A DNA stretch of 64,000 bases. Source: Bifidobacterium asteroides (GTDB taxonomy: Bacteria; Actinomycetota; Actinomycetes; Actinomycetales; Bifidobacteriaceae). A program made the translations under genes and the position numbers. This document shows, piece after piece, positions 46,162 to 54,280 of the stretch. The DNA lies in NCBI RefSeq assembly GCF_003202755.1, contig NZ_QGLK01000001.1:1-64000 (forward strand), in the 5' to 3' direction. Each line of letters opens with the position of its first letter. The first letter of the stretch is position 1. The notes beneath the pieces were generated by a model. It made no database searches. It was not told where the DNA came from and saw only the letters and a list, made by a program, of their open reading frames with translations.

Positions 46162-46766
46162 TGCTTGGCGGGTATCCGGTTGAAATGCCGGTCGACGATC
46201 CTAGCGCCTATCCATGCACCGAGCAGGGCGCCGACCAGGGTGGCCAGAATGCAGACCAGGAAGGTGGCTCCGGTGATGGGCGCGAAGACCCCGTCGATGT
46301 ACTCCTGGCTCTTGCCGCGGCGGACCAGGCTGGCCACGTAGGCGTCCTTCATGAACCAGAGGGGTAGGACGGGGCCGGTGCAGCCGAAGGTGAGGATGAC
46401 GTAGCTCAGATATCGGGCCAGGTTGGGACGGCTCTCCCTGAGGGAGGACTGAACCAGATCGGCCAGCAGGCCGCAGAAGGCGTAGGGGATGAAGGAGAGG
46501 GCGAAGTGACCGAAGACCAGTAGGAAGAGGCCCATGATGACGCCGACGATGGTGATGGCCCCGAACCTGGGCACCCGGCGGATCATCAGCATGTAGACCG
46601 GGCCGGAGACCAGCCCCACCACAGCGGGGATGAAGAGGGAGGACAGACCGGGCATGACCAGGCCAGCCAGGAAGACGGTGATGAAGTTGCCCACCGCCAT
46701 GCTGACGAAGTAGAGGGCCGTGAAAATGCCGACGTTGACCAGGTCTTTTGTCTTCAGTGCTTTCAT
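46158..46766 (-). CDS. ECF transporter S component (MptD/Trep_Strep family)
   Basis: This 202-residue integral membrane protein has six helices and matches the Trep_Strep/MptD-type substrate-binding family (N-terminal KTKDLVNVGIFTALYFV, then PGLSSLFIPAVVGLVSGPVYMLM). The substrate of this family is not firmly known. In several Gram-positives such S components occur with an ABC half-transporter pair in siderophore or heme loci, and here such a pair is divergent from it at 46986. That is the best clue to its role. Confidence 0.85.
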   Translation of the reverse strand: MKALKTKDLVNVGIFTALYFVSMAVGNFITVFLAGLVMPGLSSLFIPAVVGLVSGPVYMLMIRRVPRFGAITIVGVIMGLFLLVFGHFALSFIPYAFCGLLADLVQSSLRESRPNLARYLSYVILTFGCTGPVLPLWFMKDAYVASLVRRGKSQEYIDGVFAPITGATFLVCILATLVGALLGAWIGARIVDRHFNRIPAKQ

Positions 46767-46985
46767 AAAGGATCGCTCCCATCCGGGTGGCGGTCGCTCG
46801 GCCCTAGGCCATATCCGCCGATTTCAGGTTGTGCCGTCAAGTTTAGGAGGGCCGGGAGGGAAAGTAAATGATATTTTTTTATGTCTCTTGCCAGTGCTTC
46901 ACAATCAGGGTATTGCCTGGCGCGCGAGGATTTTGTTAGTGTCCACTGAGAGGGGCGTATCAGAAAGGCGGCACGGAGGACAGGC

Positions 46986-49073
46986 ATGATCAGCAAGCGA
47001 CTACTTCATCTACCGGGAGCCAGGATGGGCGCCAGCCTTATGTTGGCCCTCCTGCAGACGATCGGCGCGCTGGCGGAGATTCTCCTCCTGCCGGTGGCCA
47101 TCGCGGCCGTGGGCCGCTCTCTTGGCCTGGCTGTTCCTCATGCCCTTGCCTGGGTGCCTAATCGGCCCGGGCCTCTGGCGGTCTTGATAGGCGGGCTGAT
47201 CCTGGTTCGGTTCCTGACCCAGGCGGTCGCCAAGTCCGTCAGCGCCAGGCTGACTGATGGGATGGGCAAGGCGCTCTCCCAGGCTCTGTACCTATCCGTG
47301 TTCGACCCCAACAAGCAGGAGGACGACCTGGGCGTTCCGGCGCAGACCCTGGCCAGACTTTCGACCGAGGGGATCAAGTCGGTCGTCTCCTACTTCACGG
47401 CCTACATTCCGGCCCTGGTCCAGACCGCGCTGATGCTGGTCGTGGCCCTGGCCGTCCTCCTGCCTGTCAGCCCGCTGGCTGCGGGGATCGTCGTGATCGG
47501 TATGGTGGCCCTGCCCCTGGCTTCCAAGCCCACTATGGGCGAGAACATCAAGATTCAGCTGGGTCAACTGCGCAAGTACGACAAGGTCGGGGTCCACTTT
47601 GAGCATGCCCTGAGGGGGCTCAACACCTTGAAGATATTCGGTGCAGACCAGCGGCAGGCCGACGATCTGGCCGAGGAGTCCGAAGGGTTCCGCCGGATAA
47701 CCATGGGGGTCCTTGGCGGCCAGCTGCGCTCGCTGATCAAGGCCGACGTGGTCATCTACACCAGCCTCATCCTGGCGGTTGCAGCGACGGTCCTGATCGG
47801 GCAGGGCGGGCCCGCTCGAGTGCTGTCCTGCCTGGTCGTCGCTTTGGCTGGAGTCCGGCTCTTTGCACCTGAGCGCCAGCTGGTCTACATGATGCATTCC
47901 GGCATGGTCGCCATCAAGCAGGGCAAGGCCATTGACGATATCCTTCAGGCGCGGCAGGGGGGCGACGAGAAGTCGGCGGCTCCAGGGACGGCTCCCGAGT
48001 TACGTAAGAAAGTGGCGTCGGAAGTTGCTCCGGCAACGATTCCGGAAGCATCCAAGGAAGTGGATCCAGAAACGAGTCTCGAAGCATCTGAGGAAGCAGT
48101 TCGGCAGTCGGACTCGGAATCCGCCTCGAAGCCTGCTTTGCAGCCTGCATCGGAATCTGCTTTGGAACCTGTTTCGGATGCTGTCCAAATGCCTGCACGG
48201 ACATCTGCGTCGAAACCTGTTTTGGGTGCTGTTCAAATCCTTGCATCGGGTTCTGCCAATGCGATGAGGCAGAATACTGGTTCGGCGCGATCGAGCTCGC
48301 AGCAGGCAGATCAGACGGATATGTCTGGCGATGATTCGCTGGGCATCAGCGCTCGCGATTTGACCTACACCTATCCTGACGGCTTCCAGGCCCTGACCGA
48401 TCTGAACTTCGACTTGCCTGCCAAGGGACATGTGGGCTTGGTCGGCGCTTCGGGCTCCGGCAAGAGCACCTTGGCGGGCCTGCTGTCCGGGCGCCTTCAG
48501 GGGTATGCCGGAGAGCTGTCCATTGGCGGGCGCCAGATCAGCGACCTGTCGCGCGAGGATCTGGTCGGCCTACAGACCGTGGTTCGGGGAACCGATCACT
48601 TCTTCACCGGGACCATCAGGTCGAATCTGGACCCGGCCGGACTGGGCTACTCGGATTGGGAGCTGCAGGATGCGCTGGACCAGGTCGGCCTGACCAGTCT
48701 TGTCCAGAGCAAGGGCGGACTGGACGCCCCTATCGACCCCGAGGGAGGCAACCTATCCGGAGGGCAGCGGCAGCGCCTGTCCATTGCCCGTGGGCTCCTG
48801 CGGCGATCTCCGTTTTATATCTTCGACGAGGCCACCAGCGCCGTGGATCGCGAGCATGATGCCACTCTGGCTGCTTTGATGGATGCGTTGGGCAAGGAGT
48901 CCCTGGTCCTGACCATCACCCACCGCCTGGCCGGGGTTCGCAATGCCGATTCCATCCTCTTCTTGCAGGGGGGCCGTCTGGCGGAAAGCGGCGGCTTCCG
49001 TGATTTGATGGATGCCGGGGGCGGATTTGCGGCCCAGTGGAAGGAGCAGGCCCAGTATGAGGACGGGGAGTGA
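46986..49073 (+). CDS. ABC half-transporter with a repeat-rich linker
   Basis: This 695-residue half-transporter has a six-helix membrane domain (about 1-330) and a C-terminal ATPase domain (about 455-690; Walker A GASGSGKST, signature LSGGQRQRLSIARG, Walker B FYIFDEATSAVD). It resembles the YbtP/IrtA/CydD type. Between the domains is an atypical linker of about 120 residues rich in S, A, E, P and K. The linker contains a 16-residue tandem repeat (SALEPVSDAVQMPART, SASKPVLGAVQILASG). ATG 46986 follows GGAGG by 7 nt. The partner half-transporter follows after 4 nt. Confidence 0.9.
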   Translation: MISKRLLHLPGARMGASLMLALLQTIGALAEILLLPVAIAAVGRSLGLAVPHALAWVPNRPGPLAVLIGGLILVRFLTQAVAKSVSARLTDGMGKALSQALYLSVFDPNKQEDDLGVPAQTLARLSTEGIKSVVSYFTAYIPALVQTALMLVVALAVLLPVSPLAAGIVVIGMVALPLASKPTMGENIKIQLGQLRKYDKVGVHFEHALRGLNTLKIFGADQRQADDLAEESEGFRRITMGVLGGQLRSLIKADVVIYTSLILAVAATVLIGQGGPARVLSCLVVALAGVRLFAPERQLVYMMHSGMVAIKQGKAIDDILQARQGGDEKSAAPGTAPELRKKVASEVAPATIPEASKEVDPETSLEASEEAVRQSDSESASKPALQPASESALEPVSDAVQMPARTSASKPVLGAVQILASGSANAMRQNTGSARSSSQQADQTDMSGDDSLGISARDLTYTYPDGFQALTDLNFDLPAKGHVGLVGASGSGKSTLAGLLSGRLQGYAGELSIGGRQISDLSREDLVGLQTVVRGTDHFFTGTIRSNLDPAGLGYSDWELQDALDQVGLTSLVQSKGGLDAPIDPEGGNLSGGQRQRLSIARGLLRRSPFYIFDEATSAVDREHDATLAALMDALGKESLVLTITHRLAGVRNADSILFLQGGRLAESGGFRDLMDAGGGFAAQWKEQAQYEDGE
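48156..48251 (+). repeat. 48-nt tandem repeat in the ABC linker
   Basis: Two diverged copies, 48156-48203 and 48204-48251, each encode 16 residues in frame; earlier parts of the linker (from about 47975) look like older, more decayed copies. Confidence 0.75.
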
Positions 49074-49077
49074 CGAC

Positions 49078-50805
49078 ATGCAGCAGACGACCGGCAATCT
49101 GACGATGATGCGCCGTATGGCCCGGCTGATGAAGCCTCTGGCCGGTACGGAGGGCAAGGCCATCCTCTGCGGCAGCCTGGGCCACCTCTTCGCGGTCTGG
49201 AGCATGATGGCAGCTGCAGCGGCCCTGATTGGCCTGGTTACAGACTGGCCCCCGTTGAATGGCCAGTGGGTCGTCTGGGCCCTGGTGGCGGTTCTGACTG
49301 CTCTCAGCCGGGGGGTCATGGCCTATGGGGAGCAGTACTACAACCACGAGATGGCCTTCAGCATGCTCCGTGACATTCGCACGACGGTCTTCGACAAGAT
49401 GCGATCCCTGGCCCCGGCCGGCCTGCGCGATCAGGCGCGCGGGGACATGGTGACGGTGATCACCAACGACATCGAGCTGCTGGAGATTTTCTACGCCCAT
49501 ACGCTTTCGCCCATCGCCATCGCCCTGGTGACCTCTCTGGCCAATTTGGCCCTGTTCACCTGGCTCTCGCCCTGGATGGGCCTGGCAGCCTTGGTCTCCT
49601 ATCTGATCGTCGGTCTGCTCATTCCTATCCTGAGCGCACGGCCCACTTTCAAGATGGCCATGAAGGAGCGGACGGCCCAAGCCAACCTGCATTCCCTTCT
49701 TCTGGAGACCCTGCAGGGCCGCACAGAGCTGGCGGGGTTGGGCGCTCTAGAGAACACTCGCCGTCGGGTGGGAGCCGCTACGGGCCAGATGTTGGATGCG
49801 CGGGGCCGCACCTCTGGGCGGACTATTGCCAACGATCTGGTCACCAACGTGGTCACTCTGATCTGCGCTGGAGTCTTCACTCTGATGGCCTGCCACTTAG
49901 GTTCGGCAGGGTTGGTGGATCCTGCACGGGGAATGATCGGACTGGTCGGTTTCCTCTCTTCCTTTGCTCCCTTGATACCTGTGGCTCGGCTCGGAGCTGG
50001 CCTGCAGCCTACTCTGGCTGCTGCTCGGCGGGTCTTCTCGCTTTTGGACAAGGAGCCGCCTGTGCGCGAGGTGGAATCCGGTCATGGGAATCACCTGGCG
50101 GAGTTCACTGGAGAGGAGGCCAAGGTGGTTTCCTTCTCCTACGCTGTCAAGACTGACACGGGCAAGACTGACCCAGGTAAACATGGCGGTCGAATCGCGG
50201 TTTTGGATAATCTGGATCTTTCCATCAAACCTGGCGAGTTGATTGGCATCCAAGGCGCCAACGGGGTTGGCAAGTCCACCTTGATCGACCTGCTGATGCG
50301 GTTCCAGGAGCGAAGCGGCGGGGATCTGACCGTTTCCGACCTGCCGATCGAGACCATCCGCACCGCTGATCTGCGTGCCCAGCAGACTCTGGTGAGCCAG
50401 GACACTTATATATTCAGCCTCACATTGGCGGATAACATCGCTCTGGCCCGGCCCGATGCCAGCAGAGAGGATATTGAGCAGGCGGCTCATGATGCCTGCC
50501 TGGATGATCTGATCGACCAGCTACCCGACGGCTTGGATCATCTGCTTGCTGACAACGGCTCGGACCTGTCCGAGGGACAGCGGCAAAGGGTGGCTCTGGC
50601 TCGCGCCTTTTTGAGCTCGGCGCCATTCATGCTTTTGGATGAGCCCACCAGCAATATGGATGCTCTCTTGGAGGGCAGAGTTCTGACCAGGCTGATTGAG
50701 CGGAAAGGCGACCGTACCTGTCTGATCGTCTCCCATCGTCCCTCGGTCCTTGCCAGGGTTGACCGTCTGCTGACGCTGCAAAACGGCAAGCTTATCCCCG
50801 CCTGA
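49078..50805 (+). CDS. ABC half-transporter (partner subunit)
   Basis: This 575-residue half-transporter has a six-helix domain (about 1-310) and an ATPase domain. The ATPase has Walker A GANGVGKST, Q-loop LVSQDTYIFSL, signature LSEGQRQRVALARA and Walker B FMLLDEPTSNMD. The changed signature (SEGQ in place of SGGQ) is a deviation often seen in heterodimeric exporters and importers of the YbtPQ/IrtAB type. ATG 49078 is used (GGGGAG at about 49065-49070). The upstream reading frame overlaps the first subunit and is not needed. The two subunits probably form one transporter. Confidence 0.9.
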   Translation: MQQTTGNLTMMRRMARLMKPLAGTEGKAILCGSLGHLFAVWSMMAAAAALIGLVTDWPPLNGQWVVWALVAVLTALSRGVMAYGEQYYNHEMAFSMLRDIRTTVFDKMRSLAPAGLRDQARGDMVTVITNDIELLEIFYAHTLSPIAIALVTSLANLALFTWLSPWMGLAALVSYLIVGLLIPILSARPTFKMAMKERTAQANLHSLLLETLQGRTELAGLGALENTRRRVGAATGQMLDARGRTSGRTIANDLVTNVVTLICAGVFTLMACHLGSAGLVDPARGMIGLVGFLSSFAPLIPVARLGAGLQPTLAAARRVFSLLDKEPPVREVESGHGNHLAEFTGEEAKVVSFSYAVKTDTGKTDPGKHGGRIAVLDNLDLSIKPGELIGIQGANGVGKSTLIDLLMRFQERSGGDLTVSDLPIETIRTADLRAQQTLVSQDTYIFSLTLADNIALARPDASREDIEQAAHDACLDDLIDQLPDGLDHLLADNGSDLSEGQRQRVALARAFLSSAPFMLLDEPTSNMDALLEGRVLTRLIERKGDRTCLIVSHRPSVLARVDRLLTLQNGKLIPA

Positions 50806-51183
50806 ACATTTCATAGAGAAGAGGTGCAATTCGAGGTGCAATTCATAGTGTCACTTCGAATTGCTGCTCGTAGTGTTATCGACGTAATTTGATCCGGCGC
50901 TGGTCCATTTCAACGGGTGATTCCGGCAGCGATTCCGTCTACCGACTGTGCAAATGGGAAGCCCGATTGGAGTCAGTTCTGAGAAAAGTGGTTCAGCCAA
51001 ATAGGAGTCTGCTCTCATTCGGGGTGGTGGTATTTCGACAAGGTTTCGCATAAGTGAGGTTCACGGAGCTTAGCTGTCTTAGAACAGCTGAAAGGCGGAC
51101 GATTCCGTTTGATAAAGTCGAGGTCTTTTAGTGCATAAGTAAAGTTATCGCTTTACTGATTCACATAACTAATTAATAGGTGG
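50806..51183. other. Intergenic region with tandem 12-mer and a 20-bp palindrome
   Basis: There is no gene here. GAGGTGCAATTC is duplicated head to tail at 50821-50832 and 50833-50844, and a complementary TTCGAATTGC follows at 50856-50865. A perfect palindrome AGTAAAG-TTATCG-CTTTACT lies at 51138-51157, just before the nhaC remnant, and may be an abandoned operator. Base composition is AT-richer than the flanking ABC genes. Confidence 0.5.
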
Positions 51184-52157
51184 ATGTTAGCTTTGGTCAG
51201 CAGCGCCTGTTTCGGAGACAAGCTGTCCCTCTGTCTGGAGACTAACCTGGCTGCTGCCATCCCCTATGGGAATGTGTTCACACATATGAAGCACCTGTTG
51301 TGGACCACGTTCCCCTCCCTGTTTAGTGTCAGCGATAATTATGTTCGTGGCGGGCCATGGGGTCCAGTCCACAGGTGGCAGCGGCTTTGACAAGGCCGCT
51401 GAGACGAACAACACGCTTTCACAGGCCATCACCTGGAACGTGCTCATGCTGCTTTTATACCTCTCCTGAGCATCCTGATTGGGTCAGCGTGGAGGAAGCC
51501 AACTATTCCGGTCATGCTGCTCTCGTCGGTGGTGGCCATGTTCAATGCCGTCGTCATCCAGCATTTCTCCTTCGCAAACGCATTCAACGCCATCGGCAAC
51601 CGATTCGACACCTCTGTGCTTCCCAAGGGTTTCAACTTGGGTCCCGCAGCCAAGGATGTCACCAGTCTGCTGAACAGGGGAGGCATGGAGAGCATGATGA
51701 CCCTCCTGATTGCGTTCTGTACCCTGCCCTTCGCATGGGTGCTTTCGGCCTCCGGGGCTTTGAACAAGATTGTGGAGTCTCTGCTAAAGATCAGAAAGAG
51801 CACTGGCTCATAGATTGTCGTCACCCTGCTGACCGGCATCCTGACTAATATCCACCCCTACAACGGCCAGGTCTCCCTCCTGCTGCCTGGCGAGCTGCTG
51901 AGGCTCGCATCCTTGCAATCTCGGGCGAGGCATAGAGGATTCGGGTACCATATTCGAGCCGATCCTGCCCTTGACTGCTGCTGGCACCAATATGGCGGCT
52001 ACCTTGGGCGTACCTACGCTCTCCTAATGCCTTGGGCAATCCTCTGTTGGACTGGCGTGATCTTCGCCACCATCTGGGGATACACAGGAATCGGCATCCG
52101 CAAGCTGACACCGGATGAGCAGAAGACCATGCTCGCCGAGCTTAACGGTGTTAATGC
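51184..52157 (+). pseudogene. nhaC: nhaC Na+/H+ antiporter, 5'-truncated and frameshifted
   Basis: Consecutive fragments in different frames read as an NhaC-type antiporter. 51184-51340 gives ACFGDKLS..LETNLAAAI and HLLWTTFPSLF. The next frame gives GHGVQSTGGSGFDKAAETNN and ends at a stop near 51466. From about 51514 comes VVAMFNAVVIQ and LNRGGMESMMTLLIAF, ending at a TAG at 51811. After that TLLTGILTN and NGQVSLLLPGELL appear, then a final frame with LLMPWAILCWTGVIFATIWGYTGIGI. At least three frameshifts and one in-frame stop are visible. The first half of the gene is missing. Confidence 0.85.
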
Positions 52158-52462
52158 AGGTTTCTATGTTTCTATCGAGTGCAGAATCAGTAAGTTTGAC
52201 TATGAAAGCAGCACTTATATAACTACTCTGATCTCCGTGAACAGCAAAGACTAGATGTTTAGTAATTTTATCTTTATATTGCGTACTTTGTTGCCGCTGT
52301 TATGTTGAAACGATAACCGATAAGTTTTAAATATTATGAAAATTACTCGGTATCCATAACTTCAGAAAACAGACTCAGCAGCACCTGATAAGTCCTTGGA
52401 AAAACAGAAAAATCTAGCCTTTGTCTGCGTCAAAACTATATTTTCAACACGCACGAAATAAA
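52158..52462. other. AT-rich intergenic stretch upstream of the abi RNA
   Basis: About 300 nt with no gene I can support; AT content is clearly higher than in the surrounding chromosome. No repeat or structured element stands out before the promoter at 52463. Confidence 0.5.
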
Positions 52463-52490
52463 TTGACAGATGCTTATATGTAATTAACAT
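52463..52490 (+). promoter_or_regulatory. Promoter of the abi leader RNA
   Basis: Perfect -35 TTGACA at 52463-52468 and TAACAT at 52485-52490 with a 16-nt spacer. Transcription would start near 52497, about 100 nt before the abi start codon. Confidence 0.7.
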
Positions 52491-52496
52491 TGTAGG

Positions 52497-52602
52497 TACA
52501 AAGTCAAAAGGGGGTTGGTCACATTGGCCAGCTCTTCACTAATGGGGCAGCGCTTTTCGAAGCGGATGCCCCATTAGTTTAGCTGCGGGGGCCAATGTGG
52601 AC
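52497..52602 (+). ncRNA. Structured leader RNA overlapping the abi start codon
   Basis: An outer helix pairs CACATTGGCC (52520-52529) with GGCCAATGTG (52590-52599), continued after a bulge by AGCT/AGCT (52530-52533 with 52581-52584). An inner stem pairs CTAATGGGGCA (52539-52549) with TGCCCCATTAG (52567-52577) and continues as CGCTT/AAGCG around a TTCG tetraloop (52556-52559). The GTG start of abi (52597-52599) and part of its GGGGG ribosome-binding site (52587-52591) are in the outer helix. It may act as a translational switch or be released as a small RNA. A structured motif linked to abiF genes has been described, but I cannot confirm a match. Confidence 0.72.
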
Positions 52603-53661
52603 ATTTCAAAGCGCACGTGTCTGGCTAAAAGCCTCGATTTTCAAATTGCTAATTTGCGAAACGATGGCATCGTATTCGATATCTGCAATGAGGAATCTGC
52701 TAAAGCATACCTATCTGCGAACACCTACCTATTTCGGATTAAGCGATATGCTTCTAATTTCAACAAGCACGATGACGGGAAGTATAAGAATCTCGATTTC
52801 GCTGTGCTCAAGGATTTAGCTGTCATTGACTATGAACTCAGGATGGCACTGGAATATTTGGTAGCAAACGCGGAACATGATTTGAAAGTGCGATTCAATA
52901 ATTTATTGATGTCAAATTCTGAGCTTGACGGCAGACGAATTGCAAAGTTGGTTGATCCAAATGATCGCTTTGTATTTGATGAAAAGACTGGCTATCGAAA
53001 TCAGCACGATGGCAGGCCTGGCAAGACAGGAATTAAGCTTAAATATTCTCCTTATTCAGATGCTATGGTTCGCAAATATTTCCCTGACCCAGAAATATGG
53101 AACTTATGGGAATGCTTCAATCTGGGTGATTTGATTGATTCATACATGAAGTATCTGGAGTCATTACATCTGAGAGACAATGCTACAAAATTTTTTGGCA
53201 ACTTCCGTAGGTTGCGAAATGCGGTATCGCATAGTGCCCCGTTACTGTTGGATGTGGATAGGACAAACAAGCAGGGCCATGTGCCTCAGACTGAGTTTGT
53301 TGATGGATGTTTGTGCGATTTGTTCCAAATGGATAACCCCCCGGCGCCTATTCCGAGTACGATTAAGAAGTCGCAACTTGTCTATGACTATTCAAGTTTC
53401 TTGTGCATGTTTCTTATAGTCTGTAACAGTATGCCCATACGACGCATAGCAGCAAAATTGATGTTAGATCTAGAACAAAGAATATGCAAGAATTACGAGC
53501 AGTATTATCAGGGGAATTCGGAGTGCATCCACTTAAGGAATACTCTTGCATGCATTATTCGTATTTCGCGAGCGTTCTCGGAATACATTAAAGCTGAAAG
53601 TGACCAGCCGCATCAAAGCGGAAGATTGCATTTTATCCCTCAGCCTTTTTCAGTTAAGTGA
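52597..53661 (+). CDS. Abi_2 (AbiD/AbiF-type) abortive-infection protein with HEPN motif
   Basis: This 354-residue protein matches the Abi_2 pattern. The N-terminal DGIVFDICNEESAKAYLSANTYLFRIKRY corresponds to the xxIxDxxxAxxyLxxxxYYRLxxY family start. LAVIDYELRMALEYLVANAEHDLKVRF corresponds to the LYxFDxxLRxLLxxxIxxIExxLR helix. IWNLWECFNLGDL is the conserved WExLTFG-like segment. R207-N-A-V-S-H212 is the RxxxxH catalytic signature of HEPN nucleases. Such proteins stop phage growth, probably by cleaving RNA. The start is GTG with GGGGG 5 nt upstream, both inside the folded leader RNA. Its AT-rich composition differs from the core genome, suggesting transfer. Confidence 0.87.
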   Translation: MDISKRTCLAKSLDFQIANLRNDGIVFDICNEESAKAYLSANTYLFRIKRYASNFNKHDDGKYKNLDFAVLKDLAVIDYELRMALEYLVANAEHDLKVRFNNLLMSNSELDGRRIAKLVDPNDRFVFDEKTGYRNQHDGRPGKTGIKLKYSPYSDAMVRKYFPDPEIWNLWECFNLGDLIDSYMKYLESLHLRDNATKFFGNFRRLRNAVSHSAPLLLDVDRTNKQGHVPQTEFVDGCLCDLFQMDNPPAPIPSTIKKSQLVYDYSSFLCMFLIVCNSMPIRRIAAKLMLDLEQRICKNYEQYYQGNSECIHLRNTLACIIRISRAFSEYIKAESDQPHQSGRLHFIPQPFSVK

Positions 53662-53884
53662 ATCCTACTCAGTTACCGGTTTAAGGTAGTTATTTTATCG
53701 GAGAGCAAGAGTTTTGACCATTTCCTTCTTCATCAGTGTTGAAACCGACTGTGTAACTCAATAGTGATTGCAGGCTTTTATAATTAATTTCTCTGTTCCT
53801 GCTGGCAGTATTGCTGAAAGTTCTCTTTACATAGAATGATTCGGCGGGGTGTGGTCATACATTCGGTTGTATGAGCTTCAGCTG
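53662..53884. other. Non-coding stretch after abi
   Basis: AT-rich, no gene supported. A small hairpin CATAC/GTATG with loop ATTCGGTT at about 53857-53874 is the only visible structure; no intrinsic terminator for abi was found. Confidence 0.4.
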
Positions 53885-54001
53885 CTAGAGTGTCCACCCC
53901 ACTGGATCAGTGTCATCCACGCTGTAGTAGTCGTAGTTGGATAGTCGATATTTGCCAAAAATGATGTAAAAAACCTCGAAAGCCTCGGGAATCCCTATCT
54001 G
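53885..54001 (-). pseudogene. Coding remnant ending at the tRNA-Ala 3' end
   Basis: On the minus strand a 38-codon open stretch reads like genuine protein (…FGKYRLSNYDYYSVDDTDPVG…) and ends in TAG at 53885-53887. It has no start codon: its 5' limit is the 3' end of the tRNA-Ala gene at 54002. I do not recognise the family. It looks like the C-terminal tail of a lost gene, as might be left beside a tRNA by integration or deletion. Confidence 0.5.
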
Positions 54002-54074
54002 TGGAGCTAGCCGGATTCGAACCGGCGACCCTCTGCTTGCAAAGCAGATGCGCTACCAGCTGCGCCATAGCCCC
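54002..54074 (-). tRNA. tRNA-Ala (anticodon TGC)
   Basis: A 73-nt cloverleaf with acceptor GGGGCTA/TAGCTCC including the G3-U70 alanine identity pair, anticodon stem-loop CTGCT-TTGCAAA-GCAG (anticodon TGC), and T-loop GGTTCGAATCC. CCA is not encoded. Confidence 0.95.
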
Positions 54075-54111
54075 GTAAATGTGAAAAGAACTTCAACCGC
54101 GCAAGAATGCG

Positions 54112-54185
54112 TGGGCCTGGGAGGACTTGAACCTCCGACCTCATCCTTATCAGGGATGCGCTCTAACCAGCTGAGCTACAGGCCC
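54112..54185 (-). tRNA. tRNA-Ile (anticodon GAT)
   Basis: A 74-nt cloverleaf with acceptor GGGCCTG/CAGGCCC, D-loop AGCTCAGCTGGTTAGAGC, anticodon stem-loop CATCC-CTGATAA-GGATG (anticodon GAT) and T-loop GGTTCAAGTCC. CCA is not encoded. It lies 37 nt before the tRNA-Ala gene on the same strand, so the two are probably co-transcribed. Confidence 0.95.
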
Positions 54186-54280
54186 ATGCCGTGTGACCGA
54201 AGAATCACACAAATGGATAGCTTACCATAGTGTCCCCTCAAGTCAATCTCGGCGGCGTCGCGTCGCGTCTTGGCGGAAGA

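Noticed and set aside
50806-54200. Integrated prophage or insertion sequence
   Set aside because: No integrase, transposase, phage gene or terminal repeats are visible; only a defence gene and remnants.
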